DNA of 64,000 nucleotides from an uncultured Collinsella sp. (GTDB taxonomy: Bacteria > Actinomycetota > Coriobacteriia > Coriobacteriales > Coriobacteriaceae), in assembly GCA_900757205.1 (NCBI GenBank), contig CAAENA010000056.1, positions 1 to 64,000 of the forward strand. The letters are read 5' to 3'. A program made the translations under genes and the position numbers. The notes below the pieces were generated by a model. The model had not been told where the DNA came from, ran no database searches, and was given only the letters and a program-made list of their open reading frames with translations. Below, one piece after another: positions 51,105 to 59,183 of the stretch; position 1 is the first letter of the stretch, and each line of letters begins with the position of its first letter.

Positions 51105-52442
51105 CTACTTCCCAAAGATCGCAGCGAGCAAGCCCTTACGTTTAGGCTTCTCCTCTCGATAAGAACCCTCAGCTGCCGCTGCCACCTGACGCGGTTGCTC
51201 GCCGCCTCCACGGCGCACGATCTGGTATAGGAACGGCGACTTAACGTATTTGACCTCGACGGGCGTTGCGTGCACGGTGCTCTCGCCGGACAGATGCAGG
51301 CTCGGGTTGAGCGGCGCCACGATATGCGTCTCGCGCTTGTCGCTAAACACCACCGCGGCTGCACGACCCGTCTGGCCGTTTACGGCAATGCGCACCTGCT
51401 CGCCGTCGCGGCTGTCCGTCGCTGGACGATCGACAAAGTAGACCGGCACCATCACCAGGCCGTCCTTATGCTTGCGGGCCTTGCGCGCCCAGGTGCGGAT
51501 GCTCTTTTTATTGAGCCCCAGCACCGCCTCGGCATCGTTACCGGCAACGTCGAGCGCCAGCTTATCAATGACCACCTGGTCCTTGGTAGACGCATCGACG
51601 GAGACGACGCGGAAATCGCCTTCCTGCATGGCGGGATCGAACGGACCGACCTTGGCAAAGTCCCACGGCTCCAAAATGCCCATGAGGCGAACGTCCAGGT
51701 AGTTTGCCCTGGGGTATGCCCAGTCGAGCACCTCGTAGTACACCAGAGTTTCCTTGCTCAGGCCCTTGCCCGGGAAGCTCGCCATCATGCGCAGGTCCGC
51801 CAGCGCCATGGGGAAATAGAAGAGCATCATATCGTTTTGGATCGCGTCTTCCACGTCGTGCCCGGCAAAGGCGTCGGGGTACTGGCGCACCAGTTGCAGC
51901 GCGTTGGCACGCGCCTGCTGCGGCGAGATTTCGCAGGGAATACCCTGCTCCGGCACATACTCCGCACCAACGCCCATGGTCAGACGCTTGCTAAACGTAC
52001 CGGGCTTGAGCAGGTCGGCAATGCCGATCTTGTTGCCGCAGGACGGGCACTCAAACACACGCTGCGTTGACTCGCCCTCAAAGGACGCTCCGCAGAAGGG
52101 GCAAGGAATGCTCACATGCGTGGCCCCTTGGAACTCCTGCGCCGTGCCGCGATCCTCCCACAGCAGATGTTCCAGAACCGACTGATTGCGCCAGTGCGCA
52201 TTGAAGAAATACCAGTCCGGGTCCTCCGGGCGCTCGAGTTGCGACACATGCGTGAGCTTGAGCAGTCCACCCACCACCGTCAACGGCGTATGGCGAATGC
52301 CCAAAGCGCTCTTGGGCTCTCCGGCGTCCGTCTGCCACGGAACGACCGCGCCGCAATAGGCGCACTCAAAGCTGCGCTTGGCCTGGTGCGAGTACATAGG
52401 GCCGTCGCAGTTTTGACATTTAATGGCAAACATCTCGTCCAT
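51105..52442 (-). CDS. Zinc-ribbon protein of unknown function
   Basis: A 445-residue cytoplasmic protein. It begins with a TFIIB-like zinc ribbon (IKCQNCDGPMYSHQAKRS, then FECAYCGAVVP), and has a second ribbon at about residues 110-145 (CPFCGASFEGE, FECPSCGNKIG). Residues about 150-400 form an alpha/beta domain of no recognised type, with GYPRANYLDV-like beta strands and RTWARKARKHKDGLVMVPV. The end is a basic EEKPKRKGLLAAIFGK. The start at 52442 follows AGGAGGAC; the upstream frame extension lacks a ribosome site. An inverted repeat lies 30-47 bases before the start. Confidence 0.75.
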   Translation of the reverse strand: MDEMFAIKCQNCDGPMYSHQAKRSFECAYCGAVVPWQTDAGEPKSALGIRHTPLTVVGGLLKLTHVSQLERPEDPDWYFFNAHWRNQSVLEHLLWEDRGTAQEFQGATHVSIPCPFCGASFEGESTQRVFECPSCGNKIGIADLLKPGTFSKRLTMGVGAEYVPEQGIPCEISPQQARANALQLVRQYPDAFAGHDVEDAIQNDMMLFYFPMALADLRMMASFPGKGLSKETLVYYEVLDWAYPRANYLDVRLMGILEPWDFAKVGPFDPAMQEGDFRVVSVDASTKDQVVIDKLALDVAGNDAEAVLGLNKKSIRTWARKARKHKDGLVMVPVYFVDRPATDSRDGEQVRIAVNGQTGRAAAVVFSDKRETHIVAPLNPSLHLSGESTVHATPVEVKYVKSPFLYQIVRRGGGEQPRQVAAAAEGSYREEKPKRKGLLAAIFGK

Positions 52443-52470
52443 GGAAACGTCCTCCTTTGCACAGGGGCTG

Positions 52471-52489
52471 TCGACATTAAGTATGTCGA
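52471..52489. promoter_or_regulatory. Inverted repeat between the zinc-ribbon and CDF genes
   Basis: TCGACAT, 5-base spacer, ATGTCGA, in the 218-base divergent gap and close to the zinc-ribbon gene. A metal- or redox-responsive operator is conceivable given the zinc-related neighbours, but the sequence matches no regulator consensus I can name. Confidence 0.35.
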
Positions 52490-52660
52490 GCAAACTGGCA
52501 CATGCCCATACCCATGTGGCCCAAAATGGACCACCCAAGCAGACGAGAAGGCTCGCTCGTTAGCACTGGCAGGCTATTGCTGCATTTTCTGAGCATCGGT
52601 GCACGGCGCCCCCGCGCGAGCTACACTATCCCCTTAAACATGATTGTGAGGACGACCGCT

Positions 52661-53842
52661 ATGCTATTTGTAAATCGGCTGGTACATACGCTTGTTCACG
52701 GCAGCGAGGGCGAGCCGGTCGATGCATCTTGCCGCACCAACGCGGGCTTTGCCGCAAGCCTCATCTGCATTGGCCTCAACATCACCCTGTGCCTGGCCAA
52801 GGGCATCGCGGGCCTGCTCGCCGGCTCTGTCTCGCTCATCGCCGACGCTTTCAACAACCTCTCCGATGCCTCGAGCAACATCGTGAGTCTGCTCGGGTTC
52901 CGCCTTGCCAGCCGCCCGGCAGACGAGGGCCACCCTTACGGCCACGGCCGCTACGAGTACCTGGCCGGTCTGTTTGTCGCCGTCCTGGTTTGTGCCGTCG
53001 GCATCAACCTAATCCTCGAGTCGATAACCAAGATCATCAAGCCCTCGCCCACCGTGTATTCGGCGCTCTCCATGGCCGCCCTTATTCTGTCCATGCTCGT
53101 CAAATTCTGGATGGCCGCGTTCAACCGCGCACTGGGTAACCGCATCGATTCCGAGACGCTCATCGCCACAGCGCAGGACTCCAAAAACGACGTCATTACC
53201 TCGGGCTCGGTCTTGGTGGCGGCGCTTATTTCGCAGACGACCGGCTTTGACCTCGATGGCTGGGCAGGCCTGGGTGTGGGCATCTTTATCTGCATCAGTG
53301 GCATGGGCCTAGTGCGCGACGCCATCAGCCCGTTGCTGGGGCAAGCGCCCGACCCCAAGCTCGTCCAGGCAATCCGCGACAAGATCATGTCCTATCCGCA
53401 GGTCTTGGGCACACACGACCTCATGGTGCACGACTACGGCCCCGGTCGTCAGTTTGCCAGCGCCCACGTGGAGATGCCCGGCGAGGGCGACGCGTTTGAG
53501 CACCACGAGATTCTGGACACCATCGAGCATGATATCAAGCGCCAGATGGGCATTGGTATCACGCTGCACTGCGACCCCATCGCGACAACCGGCGATGACT
53601 TGCGCGGCTGGGTCAAGCGCGGCGTCATGCAGATCGATCCCGCGCTCTCCATCCACGACCTGCACGAGCACGACGGGTTCGTTTCGTTTGACCTTGTGCG
53701 TCCCGACGGCTTTGACATATCCGACGAGGAGCTGCTGGAGCTCGTCACGCGCATCGTGCACGAGCGCCGGCCCGACGTCTCATGCGTCGTCACGTTTGAT
53801 TCGGGCTTTAGCTCGCCCGACCGTCCAGCAGAGCAGCTGTAG
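52661..53842 (+). CDS. Cation diffusion facilitator transporter
   Basis: A 393-residue divalent-metal exporter of the CDF family, expected to pump Zn2+, Fe2+ or Mn2+ out against protons. Six membrane helices cover residues about 25-215. Metal-site residues are in LIADAFNNLSDASSN (helix 2, DxxxD type) and ATAQDSKNDVITS (helix 5, HxxxD replaced by DxxxD), and HPYGHGRYEYLAG is the cytoplasmic loop signature. The D/D pair points to Mn2+ or Fe2+ rather than Zn2+, which usually has H/D. The C-terminal cytoplasmic domain has HDLMVHDYGPGRQFASAHVE, with a further extension of about 100 residues. ATG at 52661 follows GAGGACG. It converges with the PASTA-like gene. Confidence 0.92.
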   Translation: MLFVNRLVHTLVHGSEGEPVDASCRTNAGFAASLICIGLNITLCLAKGIAGLLAGSVSLIADAFNNLSDASSNIVSLLGFRLASRPADEGHPYGHGRYEYLAGLFVAVLVCAVGINLILESITKIIKPSPTVYSALSMAALILSMLVKFWMAAFNRALGNRIDSETLIATAQDSKNDVITSGSVLVAALISQTTGFDLDGWAGLGVGIFICISGMGLVRDAISPLLGQAPDPKLVQAIRDKIMSYPQVLGTHDLMVHDYGPGRQFASAHVEMPGEGDAFEHHEILDTIEHDIKRQMGIGITLHCDPIATTGDDLRGWVKRGVMQIDPALSIHDLHEHDGFVSFDLVRPDGFDISDEELLELVTRIVHERRPDVSCVVTFDSGFSSPDRPAEQL

Positions 53843-53854
53843 CCTGTTTAACAG

Positions 53855-54844
53855 CTAGTTTCCCTGCGCGCCCGAGATGCCGTTTTGCAGGGCGTTCCAA
53901 GCATCCGTCGCCATGCCGCCCAAGTTCTGCGCGGTATCGCCCAGGTTTTGTGCCGTATCGCCCAGCTCTTGCGCCTTGTCTCCCAACTCCTGCGCCTTGT
54001 TGCTCAAGTCCTCCAGCGTATTGGAGCTCGAGCTGTCGGTACCGCTTTGGTCGTCGGACGAGTTGCCCGAGCTGTTCTTGTGCGTGAGTTGAATTTCGAG
54101 GTTGCCGTTGTCGTTATAGTAGGCAGAAGTAACGACCCAGTTGGCATCGACGACGGGCGTTGAGCCATCATCAGTCAGGACCACGGCATTCGAAAGATCA
54201 GCGCCGCGCGACTTGAGGATCTTCTTGGCGTTGGACCAGTACTGCCCCGGGATATCGCTCAGATCGACGGTGCCAGACATGGCGGACTCGGTTTGCTCGG
54301 CAGTGGTATCGGCCGTTGAACTCCCTCGCTTGTTGAGCATGCCCGACACGATGGCAAACACAACCGACAGCGCAAAGAAAATCGCCAGCACGATGAGGAT
54401 CTTCTTGATCACGCTCGACGAACGCGACGGCTTCTTCTCCTCGTCCTCGCCATATTGCGGAATCGACTTGGGGTACTCGCGATACGGTTCGCGCGACTCG
54501 TAGCGAGACTGTGCCGTGCGAGGCATATACGTCGTCTGCTGAGGCTGCGGAATGGGATTTTGCGGCAGGTCATCATAGGGATTCGGCGTCGAGGCGGCAT
54601 AAGAATCCTGCGGCGCGTAATCAAACGGGTCCGGAGCTGCGTTGCCATAGGGGCCTTGCGAAGATGCAGCGTAAGAATCCTGCGCCGAGTCGCCATAGCC
54701 CATAACCCGGGTGGGCTCGGCAGAAGGCTGTGTCGCGGCGGGGTCGGTATAACCGGGGTTGGGAACAACGCGGGTCGCATCGGCGCTATCGCCAGCCTGC
54801 GTGGAACCGTAGCCGCCCATCACGGTTGTCTTGTCCTGATCCAT
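53855..54844 (-). CDS. Single-span membrane protein with PASTA-like domain and heptad-type tail repeats
   Basis: A 329-residue protein. Residues 1-145 are a Pro/Gln/Tyr/Ser-rich disordered region with repeated DSYAAS(S/T) motifs. One membrane helix spans about 147-168 (ILIVLAIFFALSVVFAIVSG). The outer part contains a module of about 70 residues, DIPGQYWSNAKKILKSRGAD...GNLEIQLTHK, resembling a PASTA domain. The C terminus repeats AQ(E/N)LGD(K/T) four times, forming an amphipathic helix. The topology (disordered cytoplasmic tail, PASTA outside) recalls peptidoglycan-sensing proteins, but there is no kinase domain. GAAAGGA precedes the ATG. Function unknown. Confidence 0.78.
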   Translation of the reverse strand: MDQDKTTVMGGYGSTQAGDSADATRVVPNPGYTDPAATQPSAEPTRVMGYGDSAQDSYAASSQGPYGNAAPDPFDYAPQDSYAASTPNPYDDLPQNPIPQPQQTTYMPRTAQSRYESREPYREYPKSIPQYGEDEEKKPSRSSSVIKKILIVLAIFFALSVVFAIVSGMLNKRGSSTADTTAEQTESAMSGTVDLSDIPGQYWSNAKKILKSRGADLSNAVVLTDDGSTPVVDANWVVTSAYYNDNGNLEIQLTHKNSSGNSSDDQSGTDSSSSNTLEDLSNKAQELGDKAQELGDTAQNLGDTAQNLGGMATDAWNALQNGISGAQGN

Positions 54845-54962
54845 GCAACGATTCCTTTCCGTCGCGCGTGAGCATCAAGTTATCCATGCATTCTACCCGC
54901 GCAAAAGCCTATGATGGGCAGAGCCCGTCGGTATCTACAAGACATGCGCGGGCCTAAGGATC

Positions 54963-54998
54963 AAAAAGCCCCGCCGGGCCTTGTGGGCACGGCGGGGC
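54963..54998 (-). terminator. Rho-independent terminator of fhs
   Basis: GCCCCGCCG/CGGCGGGGC arms. On the minus strand TTTTTGA follows. It lies 26 bases beyond the fhs stop. Confidence 0.9.
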
Positions 54999-55023
54999 GG
55001 ACAAGCAGCTATGGGCAGCAGGC

Positions 55024-56691
55024 TTAGAACAGGCCGGTGATGTTGCCGTCGTTGTCGACGTCGATGTTTTCGGCCGCGGGCACCTTGGGCAGACCCGGCA
55101 TGGTCAGAACACTGCCGGTCAGCGCGACCACAAAGTGGGCGCCGGCAGAAACCTTGAGCTCACGCACGGTGATGCGGAAGTTCTCGGGAGCGCCCAGGGC
55201 CTTGGCGTTGTCGCTAAAGCTGTACTGCGTCTTGGCGACGCACACCGGCAGGTTACCAAAGCCGTTCTCGCGCAGCTCGGCGAGCTGGCGCTTGGCGGCC
55301 GGCGTAAAGTCGACGCCGTCGGCGCGGTAGACCTTGGTGGCAATGGCCTCGAGAGCGTCGGCCACATCGGCGCCGTCCTCATAGGCAAACTTGAGCTCGC
55401 TCGGCTGCTCAATCAGGCGCATGACCTCATCGGCCAGGTCGAGCGCGCCCTCGCCGCCCTTAGCCCAAACCTCGGACAGCTTAACGTTGACACCGAGCTT
55501 CTGGCACTCGGACTCGATGAGGGCGAGTTCAGCCTCGGTGTCCGTCGGGAAGCGGTTAATGGCAACCACGCAGGGCAGACCGTAGACATTCTGAATGTTG
55601 TCAACGTGGCGCAGCAGGTTGGGCATGCCGGCCTTGAGCGCCTCGAGGTTCTCCTCGTTAAGATCGGCCTTGGCAACACCGCCGTTGTACTTAAGGGCAC
55701 GAGCGGTCGCGACAATCACGACGGCGTTGGGATGGACGCCCGTCATGCGGCACTTGATGTCGAGGAACTTCTCGGCACCCAGGTCGGCACCGAAGCCGGC
55801 CTCGGTAATGGCAACATCGCCAAAGCGCATCGCCATACGCGTGGCCATAATGGAGTTGCAGCCGTGGGCAATATTGGCGAAGGGACCGCCGTGGACAAAC
55901 GCGGGCGTACCCTCAAGCGTCTGCACCAAGTTGGGCTTGAGCGCGTCCTTGAGCAGTGCGGCCATAGCTCCCTGGGCCTTAAGGTCGCGTGCGCGGACGG
56001 GCTCGCCGGCATAGCTGTAGCCGACAACGATCTCGCCCAAGCGTTCCTTAAGATCGTTGATGCTCGTGGACAGGCACAGGATCGCCATGACCTCGGAGGC
56101 AACGGTGATATCGAAGCCGTCCTCGCGCGGTACGCCCTGGGCCTTGCCGCCAATACCGTCGATGACATGGCGCAGCTGACGGTCGTTCATATCGACAACG
56201 CGCTTCCAGGTGATGCGCTTAACATCGATACCGAGCTGGTTGCCCTGCTGAATATGGTTGTCGAGCATGGCGGCCAGCAGGTTATTGGCGGCACCGATGG
56301 CATGGAAGTCACCGGTAAAGTGCAGGTTGATGTCCTCCATGGGGATGACCTGCGCCCAACCGCCGCCAGCGGCACCGCCCTTGACGCCAAAGACGGGGCC
56401 GAGCGAAGGCTCACGCAGGGCCACAGCGCTCTTGACGCCGCGACGGCGCAGGCCATCGGCCAGACCGATGGTCGTGGTGGTCTTGCCCTCGCCTGCGGGC
56501 GTGGGATTGATAGCGGTCACGAGGACGAGCTTGGCCTGGTGATCAGTCGGCTCGTTGAGCAGTGAATAGTCGACCTTAGCCTTGTCAAAGCCGTACGGAA
56601 TCAGATGCTTAACGTCGACGCCGGCGTTCTTGGCCACCTCGGTAATAGGCAGCGGCGTAACAGAACGTGCGATTTCGATGTCAGTAGGCAT
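55024..56691 (-). CDS. fhs: Formate-tetrahydrofolate ligase
   Basis: Makes 10-formyl-THF from formate, THF and ATP, or runs in reverse to yield ATP and formate. The 555-residue protein matches the family length. Visible are the P-loop-like [18 protein letters not shown] near 65, [17 protein letters not shown] near 95, [10 protein letters not shown] near 125, and [16 protein letters not shown] near 310. ATG at 56691 has AAAGGA 6 bases upstream; an in-frame upstream ATG lacks this. It is monocistronic with a strong terminator. With folD and fchA at 43-45 kb it completes formate-methylene-THF interconversion. Confidence 0.97.
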   Translation of the reverse strand: MPTDIEIARSVTPLPITEVAKNAGVDVKHLIPYGFDKAKVDYSLLNEPTDHQAKLVLVTAINPTPAGEGKTTTTIGLADGLRRRGVKSAVALREPSLGPVFGVKGGAAGGGWAQVIPMEDINLHFTGDFHAIGAANNLLAAMLDNHIQQGNQLGIDVKRITWKRVVDMNDRQLRHVIDGIGGKAQGVPREDGFDITVASEVMAILCLSTSINDLKERLGEIVVGYSYAGEPVRARDLKAQGAMAALLKDALKPNLVQTLEGTPAFVHGGPFANIAHGCNSIMATRMAMRFGDVAITEAGFGADLGAEKFLDIKCRMTGVHPNAVVIVATARALKYNGGVAKADLNEENLEALKAGMPNLLRHVDNIQNVYGLPCVVAINRFPTDTEAELALIESECQKLGVNVKLSEVWAKGGEGALDLADEVMRLIEQPSELKFAYEDGADVADALEAIATKVYRADGVDFTPAAKRQLAELRENGFGNLPVCVAKTQYSFSDNAKALGAPENFRITVRELKVSAGAHFVVALTGSVLTMPGLPKVPAAENIDVDNDGNITGLF

Positions 56692-56837
56692 GGGCGGTCC
56701 TTTCGTTACCGGATGAGAAAAAGACCAATCCAGCATAGCACGCGCGCGCAATAGTAAAACGCCCGTAACCGATGAATGGCGATATGTTTATCCAATGCTC
56801 AGCGATAGCTTACAGACCAGCCAAAACAAACCCGCCT

Positions 56838-57905
56838 CTAAACGGCTGGCTCGATGCCCAAATGCTCAAAGGTGCGAAGCGTTGCCTGGCGGCCCTGGGG
56901 CGTGCGAATCATCAAGCCGCACTGCAGCAGATAAGGCTCATAGACATCCTCGAGCGTGCCTGGGTCCTCGCCCACCGCGCTGGCAAGGGTCGTAAGTCCC
57001 ACGGCACGGCCGGAGAACGTCTTGGCAAGCGTCTCCAAAATGCGAATATCCATCCAGTCCAGACCAAGCTCATCGATCTCAAAGAACTCAAGCGCCTGGC
57101 GGCAAATATCAAGCTCAATAGGACCGTTGCCACGCACTTGCGCATAGTCGCGTACGCGCTTGAGCAGACGGTTAGCCAGGCGCGGCGTGCCACGCGAGCG
57201 CGAGCCAATCTCGAGCGCGCTCGGATGGTCAATCGTCACGCCCAGGATGGTTGCCGAACGCGTCACGATCTGGGCGAGCTCCTCGACGGTGTAGTAGTCC
57301 AGGCGATACGAGATGCCAAAGCGGTCGCGTAGCGGGCCGGTCAACATGCCCGAACGGGTCGTGGCCGCCACCAGCGTGAACTTGGGGATATCCAGGCGAA
57401 TCGAGCGCGCCGCCGGACCCTTGCCGATCACGATATCGAGCGCAAAGTCCTCCATCGCGGGATACAGAACTTCCTCGACCGAACGGTTGAGGCGGTGGAT
57501 CTCGTCGATAAACAGCACGTCACCCGGTTGCAAGTTAGTTAGGATGGCCGCCAGGTCACCGGTGCGCGCAATAGCGGGGCCGCTCGTCGTCTTGATCTGA
57601 GCGCCCAGCTCGTTGGCGATAACCGTAGCCAGCGTGGTCTTGCCCAGACCCGGAGGGCCCGAGAAAATCACGTGGTCGAGCGTCTCGCCACGGCTCTGCG
57701 CCGCCTCGATCAGCACGCGAAGGCTCTGTTTGATGTGCTCCTGGCCGCAGTAGTCGTCTAGGCGCTGGGGACGCAGGGTACGGTCGACATCGAGGTCCTC
57801 GGCCGTAAGCTCCGAGCCCACCATGCGCTCACCGTGTGCCATGGATGCCGCCGGCGAGTTGCCGGGCGTCGCCCACAGGTCCTGAGAGTCATCGGCTTCC
57901 CACAT
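56838..57905 (-). CDS. ruvB: Holliday junction branch migration ATPase RuvB
   Basis: AAA+ motor that drives branch migration at Holliday junctions with RuvA. The 355-residue protein shows [17 protein letters not shown] (Walker A) near 80, [12 protein letters not shown] (Walker B) near 130, [19 protein letters not shown] (sensor 1 and arginine finger) near 180, and [17 protein letters not shown] (sensor 2) near 230. A winged-helix domain closes the protein. ATG at 57905 shares its A with the ruvA stop (TGATG), showing translational coupling. Last gene of ruvCAB. Confidence 0.97.
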   Translation of the reverse strand: MWEADDSQDLWATPGNSPAASMAHGERMVGSELTAEDLDVDRTLRPQRLDDYCGQEHIKQSLRVLIEAAQSRGETLDHVIFSGPPGLGKTTLATVIANELGAQIKTTSGPAIARTGDLAAILTNLQPGDVLFIDEIHRLNRSVEEVLYPAMEDFALDIVIGKGPAARSIRLDIPKFTLVAATTRSGMLTGPLRDRFGISYRLDYYTVEELAQIVTRSATILGVTIDHPSALEIGSRSRGTPRLANRLLKRVRDYAQVRGNGPIELDICRQALEFFEIDELGLDWMDIRILETLAKTFSGRAVGLTTLASAVGEDPGTLEDVYEPYLLQCGLMIRTPQGRQATLRTFEHLGIEPAV

Positions 57906-58525
57906 CACGCATCCATTCCAAGTCGCTTAAGCGCCGCGCCGAGCAGATCCTCGACACGCATATTCTGCCCATCATACCCGCTCAGGGCAACATCGGTCTC
58001 CTGCGGGCTAAAGCCCATGGAGAGGAGCGCCGCGCGGGCATCATCGATCGCCGAAGGAGCGGCGGCGGAAACCGGCATCGCAACCTGGCCGGGGATCACG
58101 TCGACCGGGACAAAGCCCTTGTCCTTGGCAAAGGTGCTCTTGAGCTCCAAGATGAGACGCTGGGCGGTCTTTTTGCCTACACCGGGAACCTTGGCCATGC
58201 CCTTGTCATCCTCGGCCATTACCAGGGAATACAGCTGACCCACGGTATAGGTGGAGAGCACGGCAAGCGCCAGGCGCGGACCGACACCCGAGACGGACAC
58301 GAGCCGGTCAAACATCGTGCGCTCGTCCTTGGAGGCAAAGCCAAAAAGCGTCATGGCGTCCTCACGCACCTGCATGCGCGTGTAGAGGCGAACCTCGCCG
58401 CCGGGCGTCGGCAACGTGGCCGCGGTGCTGCCCGAGATGCCGAGCTCAAAGCCCACACCCGACACATCGACGACGGCCGAGCTCATCGTGGCCTCGACAA
58501 GCGTTCCATGGAGCTGGGAGATCAT
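57905..58525 (-). CDS. ruvA: Holliday junction-binding protein RuvA
   Basis: Tetrameric scaffold that holds Holliday junctions for RuvB. The 206-residue protein has an N-terminal OB fold ([20 protein letters not shown]), helix-hairpin-helix motifs [17 protein letters not shown] near 78 and [20 protein letters not shown] near 112, and a C-terminal RuvB-binding domain ([19 protein letters not shown]). The start codon overlaps the ruvC stop as TGATG, and the stop overlaps ruvB the same way, giving a tightly coupled operon. Confidence 0.97.
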   Translation of the reverse strand: MISQLHGTLVEATMSSAVVDVSGVGFELGISGSTAATLPTPGGEVRLYTRMQVREDAMTLFGFASKDERTMFDRLVSVSGVGPRLALAVLSTYTVGQLYSLVMAEDDKGMAKVPGVGKKTAQRLILELKSTFAKDKGFVPVDVIPGQVAMPVSAAAPSAIDDARAALLSMGFSPQETDVALSGYDGQNMRVEDLLGAALKRLGMDA

Positions 58526-59046
58526 CAGTATCCGGTTCCTCTCTGTTGATAGAACTCGCCGCCGGTAAGCGCCCGGGTGCGGCTTAGGTTAACGTGACAG
58601 ATGGCGCAAGCCAGGGCATCGGCGGCATGGTCTGGGTGCGGGTCGTGATCGAGCTGCGTGAGCGTGCGCGCCATGTAGGCAACCTGCCGCTTATCTGCAG
58701 CGCCTGTGCCCACCACGGCCTGCTTGATCTGCATGGGCGTGTATTCGCCAATCTCAAGCGCGCACTCCGAAAGCGCCACGAGCGCAGCACCGCGGGCATG
58801 CGCCGTTGGGATGGCCGAGCGGACATTAGCGCCAAAGTAGATGCTCTCGATGGCGGCAGTATCGGGGCGGTAGCGCTCGACGACGCCCTTGAGGTCGCGG
58901 GCGATATGCGACAGGCGCACCGCGAGCGGGCTGCCCGCGCTGGTCTCGATACAACCGTAGGCACGACAGCGAACCTCGCCGCGCCGCTCCTCGATAATCC
59001 CCCAACCCGTATGGGCCAAACCGGGGTCGATACCCAAAATGACCAA
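58525..59046 (-). CDS. ruvC: Holliday junction resolvase RuvC
   Basis: Endonuclease that cuts Holliday junctions bound by RuvAB. The 173-residue protein has catalytic acids in ILGIDPGLAHTGWG (first Asp), AIESIYFGANVRSA (Glu) and HPDHAADALACAI (two Asp), as in the family. The start appears to be TTG at 59046, supported by a good GAGGGGAGG site about 6 bases upstream; no ATG fits. First gene of ruvCAB. A LexA-box-like site lies 57 bases upstream. Confidence 0.95.
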   Translation of the reverse strand: MVILGIDPGLAHTGWGIIEERRGEVRCRAYGCIETSAGSPLAVRLSHIARDLKGVVERYRPDTAAIESIYFGANVRSAIPTAHARGAALVALSECALEIGEYTPMQIKQAVVGTGAADKRQVAYMARTLTQLDHDPHPDHAADALACAICHVNLSRTRALTGGEFYQQRGTGY

Positions 59047-59102
59047 GCCAACCTCCCCTCGTCACCAGCAAAGCACAAGGCAAGGCCCCGCGCATCATTC
59101 AC

Positions 59103-59114
59103 GAACGTCTGTTC
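59103..59114 (-). promoter_or_regulatory. LexA/SOS-box-like site upstream of ruvCAB
   Basis: GAAC-AGAC-GTTC on the minus strand (AGAACAGACGTTCGT in context) matches the GAAC-N4-GTTC core bound by LexA in Gram-positive bacteria and actinobacteria. It overlaps a TATTCT that may be the -10 box. SOS induction of ruvCAB is common, which supports the reading. Confidence 0.65.
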
Positions 59115-59183
59115 TAGAATAACACAACGGGGCCAAGATGCTTAGTTGAAGTGTCGGGGTTGGAAGCGAATCCTATCCCATAG

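Noticed and set aside
56692..56837. Tetrahydrofolate riboswitch before fhs
   Set aside because: The upstream region is short and shows no recognisable THF aptamer core; only a weak GTTAC inverted repeat is present.
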